This document shows, piece by piece, positions 1 through 5,927 of a DNA stretch of 5,927 bases; position 1 is the stretch's first letter; every line of letters begins with the position of its first letter. Location of the stretch: assembly GCA_030621975.1 (NCBI GenBank), contig JAUXGQ010000133.1:1-5927 (forward strand). The letters run 5' to 3'. The translations under genes were made by a program, and so were the position numbers. The DNA comes from Gammaproteobacteria bacterium. Lineage in GTDB: Bacteria > Pseudomonadota > Gammaproteobacteria > Chromatiales > Chromatiaceae. Under the pieces are notes generated by a model. It was given only the letters and a program-made list of their open reading frames with translations. It was not told the origin of the DNA and did no database searches.

Positions 1-2
1 AA

Positions 3-63
3 GACAGGTCCCACAATTCGCTACGCGAAACACCCGCTTACAGCTTAACCCAACTCACCTGTC
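3..63 (-). other. Weak nested inverted repeat after the last gene, possible 3'-end structure
   Basis: A 7-bp perfect inverted repeat, GACAGGT (3-9) and ACCTGTC (57-63), brackets a smaller one, TTCGC (17-21) and GCGAA (25-29) with a 3-nt loop. The outer right arm overlaps the TGA of the cytochrome fusion gene (62-64). On the transcript the outer stem is followed by UU at the window edge; whether a U-run continues cannot be seen. It may be a weak terminator or chance. Nothing else is visible in these 61 bases. Confidence 0.2.
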
Positions 64-1645
64 AGCGCACCTCATGCCAGGCGCCCACCGGCTCATAGGA
101 TTTTTTCAACAGGTCCACCGTCACCACGTGCGCGCCGCGGGCACCGATGCGCCGGTTGGGACCATAGCTGAGCAGCGGCGTCAGTCCGGTCTGGTAGGCA
201 TAGAGCGCTTCGAGGGCATCCACCAGCGCCAGGCGGCTCAAGTCCCGACCGCTGCGGCGCAGACCTTCCACCAGCAGCTTGGCGGCTGCCAAGGCGGCGA
301 TCTGTCCCTGCAGGTGGTCGGGTGGCAGCGCGTGAGCCTGCGCCAGCTTTTCATATTCGCTGCGACCGCTATCACTGATGTCGCTGCTCAGCGTCGGATA
401 GGCGAGAAAAAGCCGCTGGTCAAACGCCGGCGGCGCATCGAACAGTGGCCGCGGCACGAACGCCGACAGCAGGTATATGCGCGGGCTCTGCTCTCGCTCG
501 GCCAGTGCCGCGAGCAGGGGTTCGAGGTCGGCCTGATCGCCAAAGAAGAACAGCGTATCGCTGGCGCTCGCCGCGACGCGCCCGGCAAGCGCCTCGACGT
601 CCATCTCACCGCGGGGATAACGCAGCGTCACCGCTTCCTCTGAAGCACCCTCCCCCTGCTGCTCCTCCACTGCCCTCACCAGCCGGTCCACATGCTCGCC
701 CTCCGGCCCGACCACCACCGGCTTGCCGGCAGGCGCCTCCTTGAAAGCCACGTCGGCCAGCGCCCGGGCCTGCTCGACAAAGCCCGGGTACAGATAGAAA
801 GCGGCTGCGTTGATAAACGCATCGCCCGGATCGAGCGTGAACGGCCCGATGAGGGGCGTATCCTCTTCGCGCAACAGATCGAGTATCTGCTGGTCCAGCC
901 CCACGGTATAGGCACCGACCAGGGCAAAAATACCCTCGCGTTGGAACGCCGTGCGCAAGTTGCCGAGCGTCGCCTCGGGCGAGTCGCCATAGGGAACGGC
1001 GAGCAACTCAAGACGGCGCCCAAACACCCCGCCGCTCGCATTCACTTCCTTAAAGTAGGCAAGCATGACCTGCGCCATGGCCTGCCCGAGTGCTCCCTGG
1101 GGCCCCTGCAGCGGCAGCAGGCTGGCGACCTGAATCCGCTTGTTATCCACGCCGGGGTCGTGATCCGTCTCCAGGTGAGTGAGATAGGCCACCAGGTCAG
1201 CCATGTCGCCATCGGAGAGCGTATACAGCGGCATGGACTGATCCAGGCGGTTGTCCGCCGGATCGAGCCCGGTCCTCAGCACGCGTGCCAGGCCCGCCTT
1301 GTCGAAGGCGTGATGACGACGGCCGTCTTCGTGGACGTGGCCGTAGACCTTGGTCAGTTGACTCCAGCGAATATCGGTCGGAATGACACCACCCTCGGGG
1401 CGACCCCGTCCGTCCGGGCCGTGACAGCTGGCGCAGGGGGCGGCACTGGCCGGCAAGGCCACCGCTTCGCGGCCCACGTAGGCGGTGACCTCACCGCCAC
1501 TCGGGCTGGTGCCGTGCAGATAGATCTGCTTACCCCGGCTCTGCCCGGCACTGAGTGCGGCAGCAGCATGGGTCGAGGCAAACGCCACCACAAGCCCTAC
1601 CGCGGCAACGGCGACCCGCTTGCGCAGACCGCGCAGCGATTTCAT
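62..1645 (-). CDS. Fusion of mono-haem cytochrome c and type-I periplasmic (Leu/Ile/Val-type) binding protein
   Basis: The 527-residue product has a basic N-terminus (KSLRGLRKR) and hydrophobic core ending near HAAAA at 30, a Sec-type signal. A class I-like cytochrome c domain spans about 33-160: haem motif C71-AS-C74-H75 and a likely distal ligand M138 in QSMPLY, followed by the LVAYL helix. From about 169 to 520 it matches a branched-chain-amino-acid type (Peripla_BP_6-like) binding fold, with IQVASLLPLQGPQGALG, YFKEVNASGGVFGRRLEL and IFALVGAYTVGLD typical of its first lobe. It should be haem-loaded in the periplasm and could sense or bind a small ligand while carrying electrons; this is inference. 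No permease or ATPase gene is in view, so a transport role is doubtful. The ATG at 1643-1645 lacks a close Shine-Dalgarno: GAGGAG at 1665-1670 lies 19 nt away. Coupling to the upstream gene, which ends 7 nt before, is likely. Confidence 0.92.
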   Translation of the reverse strand: MKSLRGLRKRVAVAAVGLVVAFASTHAAAALSAGQSRGKQIYLHGTSPSGGEVTAYVGREAVALPASAAPCASCHGPDGRGRPEGGVIPTDIRWSQLTKVYGHVHEDGRRHHAFDKAGLARVLRTGLDPADNRLDQSMPLYTLSDGDMADLVAYLTHLETDHDPGVDNKRIQVASLLPLQGPQGALGQAMAQVMLAYFKEVNASGGVFGRRLELLAVPYGDSPEATLGNLRTAFQREGIFALVGAYTVGLDQQILDLLREEDTPLIGPFTLDPGDAFINAAAFYLYPGFVEQARALADVAFKEAPAGKPVVVGPEGEHVDRLVRAVEEQQGEGASEEAVTLRYPRGEMDVEALAGRVAASASDTLFFFGDQADLEPLLAALAEREQSPRIYLLSAFVPRPLFDAPPAFDQRLFLAYPTLSSDISDSGRSEYEKLAQAHALPPDHLQGQIAALAAAKLLVEGLRRSGRDLSRLALVDALEALYAYQTGLTPLLSYGPNRRIGARGAHVVTVDLLKKSYEPVGAWHEVR

Positions 1646-1652
1646 GTCAACG

Positions 1653-2264
1653 TCAACCCGGACTCTCCTCGGCGAGCGCCCGCAACTGCTGGGCGACCCC
1701 TTGCGGCGGCACCATGGGCATCACCCGGGTCCAGTGGCGCGTCCTGTCGTTGCCGGCCAGCATCAGGGTGGAGTGAGCCTCGACCTCCTGGGTGTACTGT
1801 CCGAGCCGCTTGACAATAAAGTCGAGATTCTCCTTGGGTCCGGTGAGGAACAGCCAGCGGCTCTCGTCCACACCCTGTTTTGTAGCGAACTCCTTCATGG
1901 CCTGCGGCGTGTCGCGCTCCGGGTCCACGCTGACGGAGATAAACCAGACCTCGTCTTTTATGGTCGGGACCATCAGGTTGCGTACCTGCATGAGCTTGTG
2001 GGTCACCATCGGGCAAGCATCCGGACAGTTGGTGAAGATAAAATTTATCAATACCACGCGGCCCTTGAGCACGTCGCTGTAGAAACGCAGCTTCTTGCCG
2101 TTCTGGTCGACCACTTCCAGATCGGTGAAGAACTTGCGCGCTTTTTCCTCAGCTGCGGCATTGTCGGCCTGGGCCGCGTCGCGCGTCGCCTCGGCAAAAC
2201 TGACCAGTGGGACCGCCATCAGGCCGAGGCACAGGACCATGGCTATGTTGCGTAGAGTGTTCAT
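1653..2264 (-). CDS. Sco1/SenC family protein (second of two)
   Basis: This 203-residue protein begins with a signal peptide (hydrophobic 7-22, likely cut near VSFA at 24) followed by a short Ala/Glu-rich linker and a Sco thioredoxin-fold domain at about 46-199. The family metal and redox ligands are complete: C80-PDA-C84 and H164 in EAHSTLML, plus VSVDPERDTP at 112-120. It lacks the His-rich linker of its neighbour. Its CxxxC interior and surrounding sequence also differ (FTNCPDACP against YTSCTTVCP), so the pair is old or separately acquired rather than a fresh duplication. One may insert copper while the other keeps client cysteines reduced, a division known for some Sco and PCuAC systems; here that is inference. 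A strong GGAGG (2272-2276) drives initiation from within the end of the upstream gene. The TGA at 1653-1655 is 7 nt before the next start. Confidence 0.93.
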   Translation of the reverse strand: MNTLRNIAMVLCLGLMAVPLVSFAEATRDAAQADNAAAEEKARKFFTDLEVVDQNGKKLRFYSDVLKGRVVLINFIFTNCPDACPMVTHKLMQVRNLMVPTIKDEVWFISVSVDPERDTPQAMKEFATKQGVDESRWLFLTGPKENLDFIVKRLGQYTQEVEAHSTLMLAGNDRTRHWTRVMPMVPPQGVAQQLRALAEESPG

Positions 2265-2267
2265 CGT

Positions 2268-2957
2268 TTAACCTCCCACCGCGGTCTGACGCGCGGCCTG
2301 TAATGCATTTACCTGATCCATGATGCGGTCGGGGCTGGGGAAGCCGAAGAAACGCGACCATTCCCCGCTGCGTCCGTCACCCACCAGCACCATGGAAGGA
2401 TGATCCTCGAAGTTGGGGCTGTAGGCGCCCAGGCCGTTCAGCACTTCGTCCATGCTCCGCTTGCCCCCGGTCAGCCAGATCCAGCCCGGTTGGGCCTGGT
2501 GTCTGGCGGCGTAGGCCTTGAGGCGCTGCGGCGTATCCCGGGTCGGGTCGATGCTCACCGATACCAGGACCACATCGTCACCCAGGTGGTTACCGAGTTT
2601 TCCCTGCACCTGGCCGAACAACGCCGAGAGCACCGGGCAGACGGTGGTGCAGCTGGTGTAGATAAAGTCGATGACGACGATCTTGTCACCGATGACATCG
2701 CTGGCAAACTTGACCTGGCGGCCGTCCTGGTCGACCAGCGTCAGGTCCAGCAGATCCACCTCGGTGGACTTGGCCGGTTCGGCCGGCTTGTTGAGCATGG
2801 CCTTGTGGTGAGCGTGCGGGTCGGCCCCGCCCTCGACGATGGCTTCGTGCTGGTGGTGCTCATGATCGGCCTGCTCCGCTGTGACATTCACCGCCGCCAG
2901 CCCTGTGGCAAGGAACAGCGCAATCAATTTCAACGCTGAAAAATAGTCATACTTCAT
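2268..2957 (-). CDS. Sco1/SenC family protein with His-rich N-terminal linker (first of two)
   Basis: The ATG at 2955-2957 is chosen because GGAG at 2965-2968 sits 7 nt upstream; a TTG two codons earlier lies directly against that site. The 229-residue product has a signal peptide or N-terminal anchor (hydrophobic 8-24). A His-rich linker at 32-51 carries seven histidines (DHEHHQHE, DPHAHHK). A thioredoxin-fold Sco domain covers about 66-225. Copper-binding and redox residues of the family are present: C103-TTV-C107 and H186 in DHPSMV, together with VSIDPTRDTP. Sco proteins bind Cu(I)/Cu(II) and deliver it, or reduce cysteines, for CuA-type and other copper sites. No oxidase gene is visible, so the client is more likely in this operon or its unseen parts (inference). 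The His-rich linker could act as extra metal storage or capture. The gene follows a 158-nt repeat-bearing gap and is 3 nt from the next Sco gene. Confidence 0.93.
   Translation of the reverse strand: MKYDYFSALKLIALFLATGLAAVNVTAEQADHEHHQHEAIVEGGADPHAHHKAMLNKPAEPAKSTEVDLLDLTLVDQDGRQVKFASDVIGDKIVVIDFIYTSCTTVCPVLSALFGQVQGKLGNHLGDDVVLVSVSIDPTRDTPQRLKAYAARHQAQPGWIWLTGGKRSMDEVLNGLGAYSPNFEDHPSMVLVGDGRSGEWSRFFGFPSPDRIMDQVNALQAARQTAVGG
2272..2277 (-). promoter_or_regulatory. Strong ribosome binding site of the second Sco gene, embedded in the preceding stop region
   Basis: GGGAGG on the minus strand encodes part of the last two Gly codons of the first Sco gene. Its TAA (2268-2270) lies in the 7-nt spacer before the ATG at 2262-2264. 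A ribosome ending on the first gene sits on the start site of the second, so the two Sco proteins are expected to be made together. Confidence 0.8.
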
Positions 2958-2964
2958 ACTCAAT

Positions 2965-2968
2965 CTCC
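2965..2968 (-). promoter_or_regulatory. Ribosome binding site deciding the start of the first Sco gene
   Basis: GGAG on the minus strand is 7 nt from the ATG at 2955-2957 but only 1 nt from the TTG at 2961-2963. The spacing supports the ATG and gives a protein starting MKYDYF. The palindromes lie only about 20 nt upstream of this site. Confidence 0.7.
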
Positions 2969-2988
2969 AATCCTAAATCATTCTATGC

Positions 2989-3113
2989 CCCCTCTCCCTC
3001 CGGGAGAGGGGATCAGAAAAGCTAACGCTTTGATTTTATATCCCCTCATCCCAGCCTTCTCCCGGAGGGAGAAGGGGCTACAACCTTCTACAACACCCTC
3101 CGGAGGTAGAAGG
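2989..3113. repeat. REP/BIME-like cluster of three intergenic palindromes
   Basis: Three GC-rich palindromes fill the gap between the parvulin and Sco genes. The first (2989-3011) is a perfect 10-bp stem CCCCTCTCCC/GGGAGAGGGG with a 3-nt loop. The second (3055-3075) is a 9-bp stem CCTTCTCCC/GGGAGAAGG with a 3-nt loop, extendable by AGCC/GGCT across a bulge (3053-3079). The third (3084-3113) is a 7-bp CCTTCTA/TAGAAGG stem containing the self-complementary CCTCCGGAGG at 3097-3106. The first two are nearly the same element in opposite orientation, as in a BIME, and the third looks degenerate. Families of this composition are widespread intergenic repeats in gammaproteobacteria. No T-run follows any hairpin on the minus strand, so they are poor intrinsic terminators. 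They may stabilise the upstream mRNA 3' end or reduce read-through into the Sco genes (inference). Confidence 0.75.
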
Positions 3114-3115
3114 GA

Positions 3116-4117
3116 CTAGTTGTTTTTTGGTCTCTCCAGCGGGATCAGGATCGCAACCTCGGCCTCCTGCCGCAGACGCTCAGTCTCCTGCTCGACCGCT
3201 GCCTCCATCTTCTCCCCGCGTATATGCTCGCGCAGTTGTTCGCGAACTTCATCCAGCGGCAGCAGGCGTGCCTCCTTGCGTTCCTCGAGGCGAAGGATGT
3301 GCACACCGAAGGCCGTCTCCACCGGGTCCGAGACCTCGCCTGGCTGCAGCGCAAAGGCCACGGATTCGAAGGCCGGCACCATCTGGCCGCGGTGGAAGAA
3401 ACCGGTGTCGCCGCTCTGACCGGCGGTCGAATCATCCGAGTGCTTTCTCGCCAGTTCGGCAAAGTCCTCACCGCTGCGGGCCTGCTCCAGGATGGGAGCC
3501 ATCTGCTTGCGAATCGCTGCCCGGTCGTCGGTGGTACCCATCGGCTTCCAGGTCAGCAGGATGTGCCGCACCCGCACCTGCTCGGGCAGGGTCAGCCGAA
3601 GCTCGTTGTCGCGGTAATAGGTTTCAAGTTCTTCATCAGACACTGTCGCGACACCGGCGCGGACGCCGTCCAGGTATTTTGCGGCCGCGATCATGCGTGC
3701 CACATGTTCCCGGTAGCTCTCCTCTGTAAAGCCCTCGCTCTCAATACGGCGGGTAAATTCTTCGGAGGTCTTGAAGGGCTCGCTGACCTCGGTCAGGGCG
3801 GCGTCAATCTCCCCGGTGCTGACTTCGATACCCTGTGCCTCGGCGGCCTGCCGGATCAGTTCCTGCTCGATCATCAGGTCCATGGCCTCGCGGCGCAGCC
3901 GGGTCAGCTTTTCGAGGTGATCGCCCCGCCCGGCGACGTTGACGCCGTAGGGGCGCCGGTACTCCTGGTAGAAGGCGTTGAAGCGTTCATTGCTGATCTC
4001 GACCCCGTTGACCCGCGCCGCAATGCCGGGGTGGCTGCCCTGCGCCCAGGCCAGGGATCCGAGACCCAGGGCCAGCAGAGCCGCCAGCAACCTGATCCCC
4101 CGCGGCATCGCCGTCAT
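3116..4117 (-). CDS. Periplasmic parvulin-type peptidyl-prolyl cis-trans isomerase (PpiC/SurA-like)
   Basis: This 333-residue protein starts with a Sec-type signal peptide (hydrophobic residues 9-24, likely cut after LAWA at 25). A SurA_N-like helical chaperone region follows at about 33-150, including the ARVNGVEIS segment typical of the family. The parvulin domain covers about 178-279, with VRVRHILL, the DDSTAGQSGDTGFF loop, MVPAFESVAFAL and FGVHILRLEER. A charged helical tail ends the protein. The family isomerises Xaa-Pro bonds and helps exported proteins fold. The ATG at 4115-4117 overlaps the TGA of the propeller gene (ATGA), and no strong Shine-Dalgarno is visible, so translational coupling is likely; an ATG three codons further in (4106-4108) is a possible alternative start. 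The tight link suggests the propeller protein is a dedicated client (inference). One parvulin domain is present, whereas SurA typically has two, so SurA itself is unlikely. Confidence 0.93.
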   Translation of the reverse strand: MTAMPRGIRLLAALLALGLGSLAWAQGSHPGIAARVNGVEISNERFNAFYQEYRRPYGVNVAGRGDHLEKLTRLRREAMDLMIEQELIRQAAEAQGIEVSTGEIDAALTEVSEPFKTSEEFTRRIESEGFTEESYREHVARMIAAAKYLDGVRAGVATVSDEELETYYRDNELRLTLPEQVRVRHILLTWKPMGTTDDRAAIRKQMAPILEQARSGEDFAELARKHSDDSTAGQSGDTGFFHRGQMVPAFESVAFALQPGEVSDPVETAFGVHILRLEERKEARLLPLDEVREQLREHIRGEKMEAAVEQETERLRQEAEVAILIPLERPKNN

Positions 4118-5927
4118 GCCCCGTCGGCCTTCGACTGAGGCCTGATCTCCTTCTCCCCGGCCGGAGCCGGCGTGCCCATCAGACTTGCAAAGGGCAGATC
4201 AGTGTAGTTGAGTTTTTTGGACCTCGATCCTACGAACACGTAATAGGTGGCCAGGGAATCCACCTTGACAGTGGCCTCGTACAGGCCTTCTCCCAGCGAC
4301 CTGGCCGGCACCACCCTACGGCCGCGCCCGTCGGAACGGTAGTAGAGCACGGTCACGTCGGGAATGTCGCCGGCGGGCTCGGCGGTCACTGTGTCGGTGA
4401 GCTTGAATTTCACCGTGGTGCTGCCACCCACCGGCACACGCCTGTCAGCAATCTGGTACTCGATCGCTATTTTCCCCGCCGTGGTCTGAAACTCCGGGTT
4501 GGGCACCACTTTCGCGCTGAAGCAATGCAGGAAGCGCGGCGTGTCCATCATCAAGGCGATGTCGTAGGTGCCTTCAACGGGAATCTTCACCCGGCCGGTG
4601 TACACGCCGGGCTCGAGCTCGGTGAGGCTGCGGTCGACGATCTCGATAGCCCGGGCATCATGGCCGTAGTTGCGGAACGCACCCATGGGGGCGGCCATGC
4701 CCTCCATGTAGTAGTGAACCGTCCCTTCCGCCTGGTTGACAATGTAGGTGGCGGCCTCCTTGACCGAGGGCACGATGCTGTCGGCGATGCTGATCTCGGC
4801 GGCGGCACCCGGTGGGTTCTGGCCGGCCGGGATGTAGGTGACCGGCGGCGTCTTGGCTTTGTCGAGCTCCGACAGCGGGATCAGACCGACATCATGGGTA
4901 CCCAGCGAGCGAATATAGCCGAAGGCCCGGGTGAAGCTCACCTGGTAAGGCTGGGTCCCGACCTGGATGGTATGCGCCAGCTTGTCGGTGGAGGCGTCAA
5001 TGACATAGACGTTGTGATCCACGGGGTTGACCACCATGCCCCAGCGCCCGTCCTGGGAAAACCGCATGGGGCCCAGACCCGGTTTGGCCTCGATGCGGCT
5101 GCGGATCTCCAGGCTTTCGGTATCCACCACAGTGATGCTGCCGGTCTTGCCGTCGGCCACGTACAGGGCCTTGCCGAGCGACGAGAAGGCCAGTGAGATG
5201 GGTACCTCCCCGGTCTCCAGGTCCTTGACCTTGTTCAGTGACTGCACTTCGATCACCGACACCGTACCCTCGTCCCGGTTGCTGACAAAGGCGTAGCGGT
5301 CGTCGTCGGAGAAGGCGATTTCGTGATGGCCCTTGCCGGTGGCGATGAAGGCGACCTGTTTGAAATCCGCCGTGTCGATGACAGTGACGCCGCTCGTCTC
5401 GACCTTGCGCGCGTTATTGCCCACCCACAGATAGCGCTCGTCGCCCTGCAACACGGCGCGGGTGGGTTGCTCCCCGGCATCCACTTGCCCGGCGACCTTG
5501 AACGTCTCGGTGTCGACCAGGGCGACCTTATCGGCCAGCGGCATGCTGACGAAGATGCGTTTCTGATCCCCGGTCTTGGCCCAGTCCGCGCCCGGATGGT
5601 CGAGGTTGACCTGGGCAAACAGGTTAGTGATACCGGTGATGCCCACCACCGGATCGATCACCGAAATCGAGGCATCACGGTTCAAGACCAGCAGGAAGTG
5701 GCTGTTGAGGTCGATCATGGGCCGCACGCCGACGATACCCTGAAGGTAGGTTGTGACCCGGTCGGTACAGGTCATCGGCTTATCGCCCTTGGCCTGCCAG
5801 GCCTCGGAGAGGTCCATCCAGGCCGCCGGATAGCGCCCCTTGATAGGCTCACCGGTGCTGGCATCGGTAATGCGGAAAGAAACGTCGGCCCAGTCGGCGG
5901 CCAACAAAGTCGGAGCGGAGCCAAGGC
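4114..5927 (-). CDS. Seven-bladed YVTN beta-propeller protein with C-terminal Ig/YtkA-like domain, 5'-truncated by window edge
   Basis: The frame is open to the window edge, so the true start lies outside. A TTG at 5905-5907 is the first possible start inside but is probably internal, because it falls just before a conserved-looking beta-strand segment (ADVSFRITDASTG). Numbering from that TTG, residues about 7-35 look like the end of an Ig-like strand region. Seven propeller strand motifs of the V-x-V-[IV]-D type follow at 81, 128, 174, 216, 258, 300 and 340, about 42 residues apart. Residues 398-470 contain a His/Met-rich stretch (HYYMEGM, then NYGH) and FLHC at 459-462. Residues about 478-562 resemble a YtkA/Ig-like beta-sandwich. 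Such proteins are often annotated as cytochrome D1-domain or YncE-like; no CxxCH haem site is visible. A periplasmic location is inferred from the family and neighbours. Its reaction is unknown. It is the most upstream visible gene and overlaps the parvulin gene by ATGA. Confidence 0.88.
   Translation of the reverse strand, partial: LGSAPTLLAADWADVSFRITDASTGEPIKGRYPAAWMDLSEAWQAKGDKPMTCTDRVTTYLQGIVGVRPMIDLNSHFLLVLNRDASISVIDPVVGITGITNLFAQVNLDHPGADWAKTGDQKRIFVSMPLADKVALVDTETFKVAGQVDAGEQPTRAVLQGDERYLWVGNNARKVETSGVTVIDTADFKQVAFIATGKGHHEIAFSDDDRYAFVSNRDEGTVSVIEVQSLNKVKDLETGEVPISLAFSSLGKALYVADGKTGSITVVDTESLEIRSRIEAKPGLGPMRFSQDGRWGMVVNPVDHNVYVIDASTDKLAHTIQVGTQPYQVSFTRAFGYIRSLGTHDVGLIPLSELDKAKTPPVTYIPAGQNPPGAAAEISIADSIVPSVKEAATYIVNQAEGTVHYYMEGMAAPMGAFRNYGHDARAIEIVDRSLTELEPGVYTGRVKIPVEGTYDIALMMDTPRFLHCFSAKVVPNPEFQTTAGKIAIEYQIADRRVPVGGSTTVKFKLTDTVTAEPAGDIPDVTVLYYRSDGRGRRVVPARSLGEGLYEATVKVDSLATYYVFVGSRSKKLNYTDLPFASLMGTPAPAGEKEIRPQSKADGA

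Noticed and set aside
62..1645. Ordinary ABC-transporter substrate-binding protein
   Set aside because: The N-terminal cytochrome c domain and the lack of any permease or ATPase gene in the window make a plain transport call misleading.
692..1813. Plus-strand open frame of 373 codons opposite the cytochrome fusion gene
   Set aside because: It lies antisense to a gene with clear domains and export signal, its translation shows no domain, and it runs across two genes; it is a GC-driven shadow.
1620..2255. Plus-strand open frame of 211 codons opposite the second Sco gene
   Set aside because: It is antisense to a gene with intact CxxxC and His ligands, and shows no ribosome binding site or protein family features.
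2961..2963. TTG as start of the first Sco gene
   Set aside because: It is only 1 nt from the GGAG site, while the ATG six bases further on has ideal 7-nt spacing.
3034..3041. TATAAAAT-like minus-strand -10 element before the Sco genes
   Set aside because: No matching -35 hexamer lies about 17 nt upstream, where only purine-rich palindrome sequence is present; a promoter cannot be supported.
2989..3113. CRISPR array or intrinsic terminators in the palindrome cluster
   Set aside because: The copies are unequal, in opposite orientations and without regular spacers, and no T-run follows the stems on the transcribed strand.
3224..4138. Plus-strand open frame of 304 codons opposite the parvulin gene
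   Set aside because: It mirrors the full length of a well-supported gene, and its sequence has no recognisable motif.
4525..5196. Plus-strand open frame of 223 codons opposite the propeller gene
   Set aside because: It is opposite a regular blade-repeat region, and its content reflects the complementary strand of that repeat.
5905..5907. TTG as true start of the propeller gene
   Set aside because: The frame stays open to the window edge, no signal peptide follows the TTG, and the next residues already look like a domain strand; the gene is treated as 5'-partial.
4114..5927. Assignment as haem d1 nitrite reductase (NirS) or thiocyanate dehydrogenase
   Set aside because: NirS has a cytochrome c domain with CxxCH, absent from the visible protein. 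The copper ligand pattern of thiocyanate dehydrogenase cannot be matched by eye, so only the fold-level resemblance is kept.

Overview
The window is a GC-rich bacterial stretch in which all five supported genes lie on the minus strand and read right to left. Long open frames on the opposite strand are GC-driven shadows. The gene content (c-type cytochrome, Sco proteins, periplasmic parvulin) and the intergenic CCCTCTCCC/GGGAGAGGG palindromes suggest a proteobacterium, most likely a gammaproteobacterium with a respiratory or chemolithotrophic lifestyle. This placement is by general resemblance only, without any search.

In transcription order the layout is as follows. (1) >5927-4114 encodes a secreted-type seven-bladed YVTN beta-propeller with a C-terminal Ig/YtkA-like domain; its N-terminus is cut by the window edge. 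(2) 4117-3116 encodes a signal-peptide-bearing parvulin peptidyl-prolyl isomerase, overlapping gene 1 by ATGA. (3) 3115-2958 is a non-coding gap holding three palindromes of a REP/BIME-like repeat. (4) 2957-2268 encodes a Sco/SenC protein with a His-rich N-terminal linker. (5) 2264-1653 encodes a second, divergent Sco protein, 3 nt downstream, with its Shine-Dalgarno inside the end of the preceding gene. (6) 1645-62 encodes a mono-haem cytochrome c fused to a type-I (Leu/Ile/Val-type) periplasmic binding domain, 7 nt downstream. (7) The last 61 bases hold no gene, only a weak inverted repeat.

All five products carry, or in the case of the truncated propeller are expected to carry, an export signal, so the cluster looks like a periplasmic module. 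A plausible reading (inference) is that the propeller protein is a catalytic, metal-binding or structural core. In this reading the parvulin assists its folding, the two Sco proteins handle copper or cysteine redox chemistry, and the cytochrome-binding-protein fusion couples ligand binding to electron transfer. No cytochrome oxidase subunit, ABC permease or ABC ATPase is visible, so the usual partners of Sco and of binding proteins are missing from this window. The target enzyme or substrate of the system cannot be named from the sequence alone.
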